In this document: piece after piece, positions 55,601-63,290 of the stretch
Position numbering within the stretch: position 1 is the first letter of the stretch
Layout: each line of letters opens with the position of its first letter
Assembly: GCF_947499845.1 (NCBI RefSeq)
Contig: NZ_CANMPM010000001.1
Coordinates: 124,001-188,000, forward strand
Source of the DNA: an uncultured Pseudokineococcus sp.
Lineage (GTDB): Bacteria > Actinomycetota > Actinomycetes > Actinomycetales > Quadrisphaeraceae
Reading direction: 5' to 3'
DNA length: 64,000 nt
Notes under the pieces: generated by a model
What the model saw: the letters and a program-made list of their open reading frames with translations, nothing else
Told to the model about the DNA's origin: nothing
Databases searched by the model: none
Made by a program: the position numbers and the translations under genes

Positions 55601-55888
55601 TCAGCCGCGGCGGGGTCCGTGCAGGTCGCGCAGGAAGCCGGGGTCGTCGTCCGGGCCGAGGGGCCCGCGCGGGCGGCTGCCGCCCCCGCCGCCGCCACCG
55701 CCGCCCTCGGCGCGCTGGCGGCCCACCGTGATCCACAGCACGGGGCCGAGCACGGGCAGCACGATGGAGATGACGACCCAGGCGGTGCGGCCGAGCACCG
55801 AGATCTCGTCGTCGCGGCTGCGCAGCACGTCGAGGACGGCGTAGACCGCGAGACCGACGGCGAGGAGGACGAGCAGAGCGCGCAACAT
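55601..55888 (-). CDS. Small PLDc_N-domain membrane protein
   Basis: 95 residues from ATG 55888. The start is fixed by a TACCAT box six bases upstream, although the frame is open farther. Two helices (LRALLVLLAVGLAVYAVLDVL and TAWVVISIVLPVLGPVLWITVG) make the phospholipase-D-nuclease N-terminal module found alone in many actinobacteria. A Gly-rich linker and DDDPGFLRDLHGPRRG follow. Function unknown. Confidence 0.82.
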   Translation of the reverse strand: MLRALLVLLAVGLAVYAVLDVLRSRDDEISVLGRTAWVVISIVLPVLGPVLWITVGRQRAEGGGGGGGGGSRPRGPLGPDDDPGFLRDLHGPRRG

Positions 55889-55894
55889 CGTCCG

Positions 55895-55900
55895 ATGGTA
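55895..55900 (-). promoter_or_regulatory. Leaderless -10 box for the PLDc_N gene
   Basis: TACCAT on the minus strand, 6 bases before ATG 55888. Confidence 0.68.
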
Positions 55901-56000
55901 CGGACCGCGCGGCGGCCCGGCAGGGCGGGACGGCGCCGTCCGCCGGGCGGCCACGACGGCGGCCAGGACGGCGCCGGGACGGGGGGCTCCGCACGGCGCC

Positions 56001-56006
56001 TACCCT
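56001..56006 (+). promoter_or_regulatory. Leaderless -10 box for the DUF4229 gene
   Basis: TACCCT, then seven bases, then GTG 56014. Confidence 0.68.
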
Positions 56007-56013
56007 GGACGCC

Positions 56014-56325
56014 GTGCCCGTCGTGCTGCGCTACACGCTCCTGCGGCTGTCCCTGCTCGCCGCGGTGGGCCTGCTCGCCTACGCCGTCGGCCTCCGGGGC
56101 GTCTGGTGGCTGCTCGTGACGGCGGTCGTGTCGATCCTGCTGTCCTTCGTGCTGCTGCGCGGCCCCCGCGAGCAGATGACGCAGGCCATCCTCGACCGCC
56201 AGCAGCAGCGGGCGCAGGGCGGTGGCCCCAGCAGCGGTGGGGGGCGGTTCTCGCGCGGCCTCGACGACGACGCCGCGGCCGAGGACGCCGACGACGACCG
56301 GCGCCGCGAGGGCCCGCGCGGCTGA
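56014..56325 (+). CDS. DUF4229 membrane protein
   Basis: 103 residues from GTG 56014. Two close helices (LRLSLLAAVGLLAYAVGL and VWWLLVTAVVSILLSFVLL) are followed by RGPREQMTQAILDRQQQRAQ and an acidic tail, the DUF4229 layout. It is conserved near men and ccs genes in actinobacteria. Function unknown. Confidence 0.83.
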   Translation: MPVVLRYTLLRLSLLAAVGLLAYAVGLRGVWWLLVTAVVSILLSFVLLRGPREQMTQAILDRQQQRAQGGGPSSGGGRFSRGLDDDAAAEDADDDRRREGPRG

Positions 56326-56350
56326 GCCCGCCGGGCGGTCGCGGGCGGCG

Positions 56351-56668
56351 TCAGCGGCCCGAGAGCTCGCGGACGCGCTCGAGGAAGCCGGGTCGCTCCC
56401 GGTCCAGCTCGGCGAGGGACACCTCGTCCGCGAGGCCGCGCCACGTGCCGTCCTCGACGAGCACGTCGGCGGCCGCCCGGGCGAGCACGGGGCCGTCGGC
56501 GGCGCGCAGGTCCAGCCGCTCGAGCAGCTCCTCCGGCAGCAGCAGGCGCACCCGCCGGTCGCCCGCGCCCGGCTCGCCCGGCTCGGCAAGCGCGTCGGCG
56601 CCCGCCTCCGCCGACACCGCGACGAGGTAGACGCCCTCGCCGTCCGCGCGCACGTCCACGTCCGTCAT
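56351..56668 (-). CDS. Hypothetical small acidic protein
   Basis: 105 residues from ATG 56668, 82 bases after menA on the same strand. The sequence has alternating acidic strands and helices (MTDVDVRADGEGVYLVAVS, VRLLLPEELLERLDLRAADG, LVEDGTWRGLADEVSLAELD) and ends LERVRELSGR. Codon bias is normal and the frame is uninterrupted. I do not recognise the family. The position suggests a weakly conserved protein of the men region. Confidence 0.65.
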   Translation of the reverse strand: MTDVDVRADGEGVYLVAVSAEAGADALAEPGEPGAGDRRVRLLLPEELLERLDLRAADGPVLARAAADVLVEDGTWRGLADEVSLAELDRERPGFLERVRELSGR

Positions 56669-56750
56669 GGGCGGATCGTCGCAGGCCGTCGGCGGACGCG
56701 CGGCGGGACGCGCCCGGGACGGGCGCCGCGCCTCGACCGGTCGTCCGGGG

Positions 56751-57632
56751 TCAGGCGGCGAGCGCCAGCCCCAGGGCCAGGAGCGCCGCGTGGACGAGCT
56801 CGAGGCGGCCCGTGTCGCGCAGCACGGGCACGAGCGCTCGACCCGCGGCGCCGCCCGCGACCCGCCTCGCGGGAGGGACGGCGAGCGCCAGCGCGAGGAG
56901 CGCGAGCAGGGGCCAGGCCGAGGCCAGCAGCGCGGCCGTGAGGGCCGAGAGCAGCGGGGGCGCGAGCACGAGGACGGCGTAGAGGCGGCGGGTGCGGGGG
57001 GCGCCCAGGCGCACCGCCAGCGTGCGCTTGCCGGCGACGGCGTCGGTGGGCACGTCGCGCAGGTTGTTGGCGACGAGGATGGCGCACGCGTGCAGGCCGA
57101 CGCCGACCGCGGCCAGGACCGCGACGAGGTCGAGCCGCTCCGCCTGCACGTACGTCGTGCCGAGCACGGCGACGAGCCCGAAGAAGACGAAGACGAACAC
57201 CTCGCCGAGCCCGAGGTAGCCGTACGGCCGCTTGCCGCCGGTGTAGGTCCAGGCGGCGACGACGGACGCGGCGCCGACGAGGAGGAACCACCAGGCGCCG
57301 CTGACGGCGACGAGCAGCACCCCCGCGACCCCGGCGACGGCGAAGGCGGCGAAGGCGGCCCGGCGGACGGCCCCGGGCTCCGCGGCCCCCGAGCCGACGA
57401 GCCGCAGGGGGCCCACGCGGTCGGCGTCGGTGCCCCGCACGCCGTCGGAGTAGTCGTTGGCGTAGTTGACCGCCACCTGCAGCGCCAGCGCGACGACGAG
57501 CGCCAGCAGCGCCCGCCCGAGGTGCACCGCGTCGAGGGAGGCCGCGACACCCGTCCCGGCCAGGACCGGCGAGACCGCCGCCGGCAGCGTCCTGGGGCGC
57601 GCGCCCTCCACCCACTGAGCCCGCGTCGCCAC
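56751..57632 (-). CDS. menA: 1,4-Dihydroxy-2-naphthoate polyprenyltransferase
   Basis: 293 residues from GTG 57632, with about eight or nine helices. The first prenyl-diphosphate Asp motif is NYANDYSDGVRGTD and the second is NNLRDVPTDAVAGKRT. WTYTGGKRPYGYLGLGE fits the UbiA family MenA branch. It prenylates dihydroxynaphthoate in the membrane. The -10 box TAGGTT before it includes the TAG stop of menE. Confidence 0.95.
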   Translation of the reverse strand: MATRAQWVEGARPRTLPAAVSPVLAGTGVAASLDAVHLGRALLALVVALALQVAVNYANDYSDGVRGTDADRVGPLRLVGSGAAEPGAVRRAAFAAFAVAGVAGVLLVAVSGAWWFLLVGAASVVAAWTYTGGKRPYGYLGLGEVFVFVFFGLVAVLGTTYVQAERLDLVAVLAAVGVGLHACAILVANNLRDVPTDAVAGKRTLAVRLGAPRTRRLYAVLVLAPPLLSALTAALLASAWPLLALLALALAVPPARRVAGGAAGRALVPVLRDTGRLELVHAALLALGLALAA

Positions 57633-57640
57633 GAGCGGCG

Positions 57641-57646
57641 AACCTA
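57641..57646 (-). promoter_or_regulatory. Leaderless -10 box for menA, overlapping the menE stop codon
   Basis: TAGGTT on the minus strand, with TAG (57644-57646) being the menE stop codon. Eight bases precede the menA GTG. Confidence 0.68.
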
Positions 57647-59164
57647 CCGGCCGGTGCCCGTGCTCCCGCCCGGCCCCTCGGGCGGCGCCCCGTCCGGCCC
57701 CTCGGGCGACGCCTCGTCCGGGTCACCGTCCGGGTCACTGCCCGGCCCCGCGCCGAGGCGCCGCTGGGCCAGGGCGGCGGCCGCCCGCCGGTCCGGCTTG
57801 CCGAGCGCCCGGCGGGGCAGGTCGTCGACGAGGACGAGCGCCCGCGGGGCGGCGGCCCGGCCGAGCGCGGCCGAGGCCGCGGCGCGCAGGGCCTCCAGCG
57901 CGGGCGGCGCCGGAGGCCCCGCCCGGACGACGGCCACGACCGCCGACCCCCAGCGCGGGTCCGGCACGCCGACGACGAGGACCTCCGCGACGCCGTCGAC
58001 CCCCGCGAGCGCCTCCTCGACCGCGGCGGGCACCACCTTCTCCCCGCCGGTGACGACGACGTCGTCGAGGCGGCCGAGCACCCGCAGGCGGGGTCCGTCG
58101 ACGGCGGCCTCGAGCACGCCGGCGTCGGCCGTCGCGACCCAGCGGACGCCGTCGGCGTCGGCGGCGAAGGGGGCCTCGCCGACGAGCCCGCGCGCGAGCA
58201 CGGCGCCGCCGAGCAGGACCCGCGCAGGTGCTCGGCCGGCACCGTCGGACCCGGCGCCGTCGGGGTCTGCGTCGTCGGGCCCGGCGCCCTCGAGCCGCAC
58301 ACGGGCTCCCGGCAGCGGGGCGCCGTCGTAGACGCAGCCGCCGCAGGTCTCCGTCGACCCGTACGTCGTCACGACGCGCACGCCGGCGGCGGCGGCCCGG
58401 TCGAGCAGGGCCCGCGGGGCGGCGGCGCCGCCCAGGAGGACGGCGTCGAGGGCGGCCAGGGCCGCCGCGCCGTCCGCGTCCTCGAGCAGCCGCACGAGCT
58501 GCGTCGGCACGAGGGCGGTGCGCGCCGGGCCGCCGTCCGCGCGCCGCAGCAGCCGCTCCGCGCCGGCGCAGAAGGCGCCCGCGGTGAAGGGGGCGCCGGG
58601 CGGCAGCGCCGTCGGGGCGGTGCCCGCGACCGCGCCGCGCGCGAGCACGTTCCACCCCGCGACGTGGGCGAGCGGCAGGGCCAGCAGCCAGTGGGCCGGC
58701 CCGCCCAGCCGCTGCTCGCCGCCCCGGGCGCTCGCGACGACGGCCGCGCCGTCGAGGACGACGAGGCGCGGCGCGCCCGTGCTGCCCGACGTCGGCAGGA
58801 GCAGCGCCGCGCCCGCGACGTCGGTCGTCCCGGATGCGGGGGCGGCGACGACGAGCGCGCGCAGGGCGTCGTCGGCCGGGCCGCCGGGCAGGGGGAGGAG
58901 CGGTGCCGGGGCCGCGGGAGGGGCGGCGGCGGCGGAGCCGCCGGAGGGGGCTGGGGCGGCGGAGCCGCCGGGGAGGGCGGGGGCGGCGGAGCCGCCGGAG
59001 AGGGCCGGGAGCGGGAGGCGCTCGGCGAGCTGCCGGGCGCGGGCGGCCGCCCACGCGTCGGGGTCCTCGCGGGCGCCCCCCGGCGCGGCCGCGTCGACGG
59101 CCACCTCCTCCACGCGGGGCGCGGGGGGCCGCGCGGTCGCCGGGGAGGGACGCGGGCCGGTCAC
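57644..59164 (-). CDS. menE: o-Succinylbenzoate--CoA ligase
   Basis: 506 residues from GTG 59164, seven bases after TACCGT. ANL-superfamily enzyme. The P-loop-like motif is ALLLPTSGSTGAPR, followed by TTYGSTETCGGCVYDG, LGRLDDVVVTGGEKV and the catalytic Lys in PRRALGKPDRRA. It activates o-succinylbenzoate for MenB. It is longer than usual for MenE because of an N-terminal Gly/Ser/Ala insert (residues 50-90) with 27-bp DNA repeats and a C-terminal Gly/Pro/Asp tail. It stands between menA and the divergent MFS gene. Confidence 0.93.
   Translation of the reverse strand: MTGPRPSPATARPPAPRVEEVAVDAAAPGGAREDPDAWAAARARQLAERLPLPALSGGSAAPALPGGSAAPAPSGGSAAAAPPAAPAPLLPLPGGPADDALRALVVAAPASGTTDVAGAALLLPTSGSTGAPRLVVLDGAAVVASARGGEQRLGGPAHWLLALPLAHVAGWNVLARGAVAGTAPTALPPGAPFTAGAFCAGAERLLRRADGGPARTALVPTQLVRLLEDADGAAALAALDAVLLGGAAAPRALLDRAAAAGVRVVTTYGSTETCGGCVYDGAPLPGARVRLEGAGPDDADPDGAGSDGAGRAPARVLLGGAVLARGLVGEAPFAADADGVRWVATADAGVLEAAVDGPRLRVLGRLDDVVVTGGEKVVPAAVEEALAGVDGVAEVLVVGVPDPRWGSAVVAVVRAGPPAPPALEALRAAASAALGRAAAPRALVLVDDLPRRALGKPDRRAAAALAQRRLGAGPGSDPDGDPDEASPEGPDGAPPEGPGGSTGTGR
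58928..59008 (-). repeat. 27-bp tandem repeat inside menE
   Basis: The 17-mer GGCGGCGGAGCCGCCGG occurs at 58928, 58955 and 58982, exactly 27 bases apart. Each copy is itself a 6-bp stem (GGCGGC-GGA-GCCGCC) and together they encode a nine-residue GGSAAPA-type repeat. Confidence 0.88.
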
Positions 59165-59171
59165 CGGCGGC

Positions 59172-59177
59172 ACGGTA
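59172..59177 (-). promoter_or_regulatory. Leaderless -10 box for menE
   Basis: TACCGT on the minus strand, 7 bases before GTG 59164. Confidence 0.65.
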
Positions 59178-59203
59178 CGCAGCGCCGTCGGGGGGCGCCG
59201 GGA

Positions 59204-59209
59204 TACCGT
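59204..59209 (+). promoter_or_regulatory. Probable -10 box of the MFS gene
   Basis: TACCGT, about 85 bases before ATG 59294. It is divergent from the menE box, with 26 bases between them. Confidence 0.45.
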
Positions 59210-59293
59210 GGCCCCGACGGGCCCGGGCACCGGGCTCCAGGGAACCGGCGACGCCTGTGGTGGGGAGGCGCGCGAGCACTGGAGCGCACCCGC

Positions 59294-60658
59294 ATGAGCA
59301 CCCGGCCCGAGCAGCGGGCGGGCGGCCCCGCCCCCCACGACGCGACCCGCGAGGGCGCCAGCCCGCCCCCACCGGTGACGCCCGGCTCGGCGTCCTCCCC
59401 GGGCGCCGTGGTGCGCGGGCGGTGGCGGACCTTCACGGGCTCCTTCGCCCAGTACCGGGTGCTGCCCGCGGTCGCCGGCCGGTCGTACCTGCCCATCACC
59501 TTCGGCGCCCGCCTGCCCATCACGATGGTGCCCGTCGGCGTCCTCACCCTCGGCGAGGTGTCGACGGGGTCGTCCGCGATCGCGGGGGCCGCGGCCGCCG
59601 GCGCCGCCATCGGCGAGGCCGTGGGCGCCCCCACGAGCGGGGCGCTCGCCGACCGCCTCGGGCAGCGGCGCGTGCTCCTCGTCGTCGCGGGGCTGCACGT
59701 GCTCGCCCTGGTCTCGCTGCTCGTCGCCGCGGCGAGCGCCGACCCGGTGGCGCTCGTGGCCGCCGCCGCGGGCGTGGGGCTGACGGTGCCGCAGATCGGC
59801 CCGCTCTCCCGCGTGCGGTGGATGGCGATGTCCCCGCGGCACGTCCGCACGGCCTTCGCCTTCGAGGGGACCGCCGACGAGGTGGGCTTCGCGCTCGGGC
59901 CCGCGGTCGTCGGGATCACCGCGACGCTCGTCGGCGGGTCGGCGCCCGTCGTCGTCGCGGCCGTCCTCGTCGTGGGCCTCGTGACGGCCTTCGCCCTGCA
60001 CCCGTCGGCGGACGCCGTGCCGGTGCGCTCGCGGGAGGAGCGCGCCCGCGAGCGCGAGGATCGGCGGGCCGCCGCGACGCGCCGCCGCCGCGAGCCCCTC
60101 GTCGCCGTCCCGCTCGTCGGCATGCTCGCCATCGGCACCTTCTTCGGCGGCAGCAACACCGCCCTGACGGCGGCCGCGGCCGACGCGGGCGTGCCGACGG
60201 CGGGCGGGCTGCTCGCCGCCGCGATGGCCGTCGGCTCCGCGACGACGGCGCTCGCCGTCGTCGCCCTACCCGCCTCGCTCGGACCCTGGCGGCGGTGGGC
60301 CGGGTCGGCGGTCGTCCTCGTCGTCGGTGCGGCGCTCATGCTCTGGGCCGCGCCCGGCATCCCGTTGCTCGTGCTGACGACGGTCCTCGCGGGCTTCGCC
60401 GTCGGCCCCCTGCTCGTGACGATCACCGACGTCGCGGGCCGCCTCGCCCCCGAGGGCGGCGCCGGGCTGGCCCTCACGCTGCTGACGAGCGGCATCGTCC
60501 TCGGCGTCGCCACCGGTTCGGCGCTGGCCGGCCAGGCCGCCGAGCGCGTCGGACCGTCCGCGGGCTTCGGCGTCGGCGTCGTCGCCGCGGTCGTCCTGCT
60601 CCTGCTCGTCCTCGTCGCCGCCGCGACCCGCCGGCCCCTGCCGCCGCCGACGGCCTGA
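59294..60658 (+). CDS. Major facilitator superfamily transporter
   Basis: 454 residues from ATG 59294, twelve predicted helices. The loop 2-3 motif is TSGALADRLGQRRVLLV, and the middle cytoplasmic loop (about residues 240-275) is Arg-rich. The second half mirrors the first, with LLVTITDVAGRLAPEGGAGLALTLL. The substrate cannot be predicted. Its location between menE and menB is coincidental or conserved, which the sequence does not decide. Confidence 0.87.
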   Translation: MSTRPEQRAGGPAPHDATREGASPPPPVTPGSASSPGAVVRGRWRTFTGSFAQYRVLPAVAGRSYLPITFGARLPITMVPVGVLTLGEVSTGSSAIAGAAAAGAAIGEAVGAPTSGALADRLGQRRVLLVVAGLHVLALVSLLVAAASADPVALVAAAAGVGLTVPQIGPLSRVRWMAMSPRHVRTAFAFEGTADEVGFALGPAVVGITATLVGGSAPVVVAAVLVVGLVTAFALHPSADAVPVRSREERAREREDRRAAATRRRREPLVAVPLVGMLAIGTFFGGSNTALTAAAADAGVPTAGGLLAAAMAVGSATTALAVVALPASLGPWRRWAGSAVVLVVGAALMLWAAPGIPLLVLTTVLAGFAVGPLLVTITDVAGRLAPEGGAGLALTLLTSGIVLGVATGSALAGQAAERVGPSAGFGVGVVAAVVLLLLVLVAAATRRPLPPPTA

Positions 60659-60719
60659 GGCACCAGCGGTGGACGCAGGACGCGGTCAGCCGCGCCGTCC
60701 GTCCGCCGCTGTGACGAGG

Positions 60720-60763
60720 GCTGTGCGCCCACGTCGCGGTGCACCGCGACGTGCGCGCACAGC
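60720..60763. terminator. Long palindromic terminator between the MFS and menB genes
   Basis: A perfect 24-base palindrome (60730-60753) is flanked by 9-bp arms (60720-60728 and 60755-60763) with one C-C mismatch. Together they make a stem of about 20 bp between two convergent genes. Confidence 0.75.
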
Positions 60764-60796
60764 TCTGCCGAAGGGCCGCTCAGCAGGACCGGGGGC

Positions 60797-61750
60797 TCAG
60801 TAGTACCAGGGGAAGGCTGACCAGTCGGGGGAGCGCTTCTCGAGGAAGGAGTCGCGGCCCTCGACGGCCTCGTCGGTCATGTACGCGAGCCGCGTGGCCT
60901 CGCCGGCGAAGAGCTGCTGGCCCACGAGGCCGTCGTCGGGGAGGTTCATGGCGTACTTGAGCATCCGCTGCGCCGTCGGCGACTTGCCGTTGACCTCGGC
61001 GGCGACGACGAGCGCCTCCTCCTCGAGGCGGGCGTGGTCGACGACGAGGTTCACCGCGCCCATCCGGTGCATGGCCTCGGCGTCGTAGGTGCGCCCGAGG
61101 AAGAAGATCTCGCGGGCGTGCTTCTGCCCGACCATCCGCGCGAGGTACGCCGACCCGTAGCCGGCGTCGAAGCTGCCGACGTCGGCGTCCGTCTGCTTGA
61201 AGCGGGCGTGCTCGCGGCTGGCGACGGTCAGGTCGCAGACGACGTGGAGGCTGTGCCCGCCGCCCGCGGCCCACCCGGGCACGACGGCGACGACGACCTT
61301 CGGCATCGTCCGGATCATCCGCTGCACCTCGAGCACGTGCAGGCGCCCGCCCTCGGCGCGCACGCGCGCCGCGTCGACGGTGTCCGCCGTCTCGCCGTCG
61401 GCGTACTGGTAGCCCGACCGGCCCCGGACCCGCTGGTCGCCGCCGGAGCAGAACGCCCAGCCGCCGTCGCGGGGGCTGGGGCCGTTGCCCGTGAGGAGCA
61501 CGCAGCCCACGTCCGGCGTGCGGCGGGCGTGGTCGAGCACGCGGAGCAGCTCGTCCACCGTGCCGGGGCGGAAGGCGTTGCGGACCTCGGGGCGGTCGAT
61601 CGCGACGCGCACCGTGCCGCGCTCGGGGCCCGGGCGCACGCACCGGTGGTACGTCGTGTCGACGAGGTCCTCGAAGCCGGGCACCGGTGCCCAGGCGCTC
61701 GCGTCGAAGAGCTCGGAGACGGGGGCGGGCGGCTCGTGGGTGGTGCTCAC
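60797..61750 (-). CDS. menB: 1,4-Dihydroxy-2-naphthoyl-CoA synthase
   Basis: 317 residues from GTG 61750. Crotonase fold that closes the naphthoate ring. Landmarks are VAIDRPEVRNAFRPGTVDELL, GWAFCSGGDQRVRG, VVVAVVPGWAAGGGHSLHVVCDLTVAS, VGSFDAGYGSAYLARMVGQKHAREIFFLGR and the terminal PDWSAFPWYY. MenB uses a Gly-Gly-Asp motif with bicarbonate or Asp at the active site, and these match. A long frame to the left-hand end at 63787 is open by base composition only. Confidence 0.97.
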   Translation of the reverse strand: MSTTHEPPAPVSELFDASAWAPVPGFEDLVDTTYHRCVRPGPERGTVRVAIDRPEVRNAFRPGTVDELLRVLDHARRTPDVGCVLLTGNGPSPRDGGWAFCSGGDQRVRGRSGYQYADGETADTVDAARVRAEGGRLHVLEVQRMIRTMPKVVVAVVPGWAAGGGHSLHVVCDLTVASREHARFKQTDADVGSFDAGYGSAYLARMVGQKHAREIFFLGRTYDAEAMHRMGAVNLVVDHARLEEEALVVAAEVNGKSPTAQRMLKYAMNLPDDGLVGQQLFAGEATRLAYMTDEAVEGRDSFLEKRSPDWSAFPWYY

Positions 61751-61819
61751 CCGCGGAGGATGGCACGCGGCGCGGGCCCGACCGGGGCCCCGGAGGCGCG
61801 GGGACCGCCCGGGACCGGC

Positions 61820-61825
61820 GAGGAT
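61820..61825 (+). promoter_or_regulatory. Probable leaderless -10 box for the CorC/CBS membrane protein
   Basis: GAGGAT, then GGGCCC, then ATG 61832. It is the weaker form. The divergent menB start has a similar CATCCT box. Confidence 0.45.
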
Positions 61826-61831
61826 GGGCCC

Positions 61832-63283
61832 ATGTCGCTCGGCTGGGAGATCCTCCTCGTGCTCGTCTTCGTGCTCGTGGGCGGTGTCTTCGCGATGTCC
61901 GAGCTCGCGCTCGTGTCGCTGCGCGACGGCCAGGTCCGCGCCATGGTCGGCGAGCGCCTGCGCGGTGCCGCGGCGGTCGAGCGGCTGCGCGCCTCGACCA
62001 ACCGCTTCCTGTCCGCCGTCCAGATCGGCGTCACGGCGGCCGGCTTCTTCGCCTCGGCGTACGGCGGGGCGACCATCGCCGGCCGGCTCACCCCCGTGCT
62101 CGAGGGCTGGGGCGTGCCGAGCGGCCTCGCCGGCACCGTCTCGCTCGTCGTCATCACGGCGCTGGTCTCCTACGTGTCGCTCGTCCTCGGCGAGCTCGTG
62201 CCCAAGCGCATCGCGCTGCAGAAGCCCGACACCGTCTCGCGGCTCGTCGCGCCGATGCTCGACCGCATCGCCAAGCTCGCGACGCCGGTCATCTGGCTGC
62301 TCGACAAGTCGACGAACCTCGTGGTCCGCCTCCTCGGCATGGACCCGGGGGAGGAGCGCGACGAGGTCAGCGAGGAGGAGCTGCGCGAGATGGTCTCGAC
62401 GCACGAGGACCTCGACGACGACGAGCGCCGCCTCATCGACGACGTCTTCGCCGCCGCCGACCGCCGCGTCGCCGAGGTGATGATCCCGCGCACGGAGGTC
62501 GAGTTCCTCGACGGCGGCCTCACCCTCGAGGAGGCCGCCGGCGAGATCGAGCACCAGGCGCACTCGCGCTACCCGATCACCGGCGAGGGCGTCGACGACA
62601 TCATCGGCTTCGTCCACGTCCGCGACGTCCTCACGGCCCTGCGCCACCAGGACCCGGCGAGCCGCCTGACGACGGTCATGCGACCGGTGAGCCTCGTCAC
62701 CGGCACCCAGGCGGTGCTGCCCGCCCTGTCGGAGATGCGCCGCACCCGCCGCCACATCGCCGTCGTCGTCGACGAGTACGGCGGCACCGACGGCATCGTC
62801 ACCCTCGAGGACCTCGTCGAGGAGCTCGTCGGCGACATCCAGGACGAGCACGACAGGGCCGAGGCGGACGCGGGCGCGGCGGTGCGCGGCCAGGTCGAGG
62901 TGTCCGGCCTCCTCCACCGTGACGAGGTCGCCGACGAGACGGGGGTCCAGCTGCCGGAGGGGAGCTTCGAGACGCTCGGCGGCTTCGTCATGGCCGAGCT
63001 CGGCCGCGTGCCCGCCGAGGGGGACTCCGTCGAGGCCCTCGGCCACCGCTTCACCGTCCTGCGCCTCGACGGCCGTCGCGCCGACCGGGTGTGCGTCGAG
63101 CGGCTCGGCGGCGACGACGAGGAGGGCGACGGCGCGGAGGACGGCGAGGCAGGCTCGTCCGGCGCCGGCCGCGAGCCCCACGGGAGGGCCGGCAGCGGCG
63201 AGGTCGGCACGGGCGTGACGGCCGGCGCCAGCGGCGGAGCGGACGGCGCCGGCGGGGCGAGCGGCGGTCCGGGGCGGGACTGA
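61832..63283 (+). CDS. Hemolysin-family CNNM/CorC-type membrane protein
   Basis: 483 residues from ATG 61832. Order: CNNM/DUF21 transmembrane domain (residues 1-185, with SELALVSLRDGQVRAM and ASAYGGATIAG, LVLGELVPKRIAL), two CBS domains (about 200-325, starting VAEVMIPRTEVEFL and including HIAVVVDEYGGTDGIVTLEDLVEELVGDI) and a C-terminal CorC_HlyC transporter-associated domain (about 345-425). Low-complexity tail. Such proteins are linked to magnesium or cobalt efflux, not to true hemolysis. It separates menB and menC. Confidence 0.92.
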   Translation: MSLGWEILLVLVFVLVGGVFAMSELALVSLRDGQVRAMVGERLRGAAAVERLRASTNRFLSAVQIGVTAAGFFASAYGGATIAGRLTPVLEGWGVPSGLAGTVSLVVITALVSYVSLVLGELVPKRIALQKPDTVSRLVAPMLDRIAKLATPVIWLLDKSTNLVVRLLGMDPGEERDEVSEEELREMVSTHEDLDDDERRLIDDVFAAADRRVAEVMIPRTEVEFLDGGLTLEEAAGEIEHQAHSRYPITGEGVDDIIGFVHVRDVLTALRHQDPASRLTTVMRPVSLVTGTQAVLPALSEMRRTRRHIAVVVDEYGGTDGIVTLEDLVEELVGDIQDEHDRAEADAGAAVRGQVEVSGLLHRDEVADETGVQLPEGSFETLGGFVMAELGRVPAEGDSVEALGHRFTVLRLDGRRADRVCVERLGGDDEEGDGAEDGEAGSSGAGREPHGRAGSGEVGTGVTAGASGGADGAGGASGGPGRD

Positions 63284-63290
63284 GGCGCGC

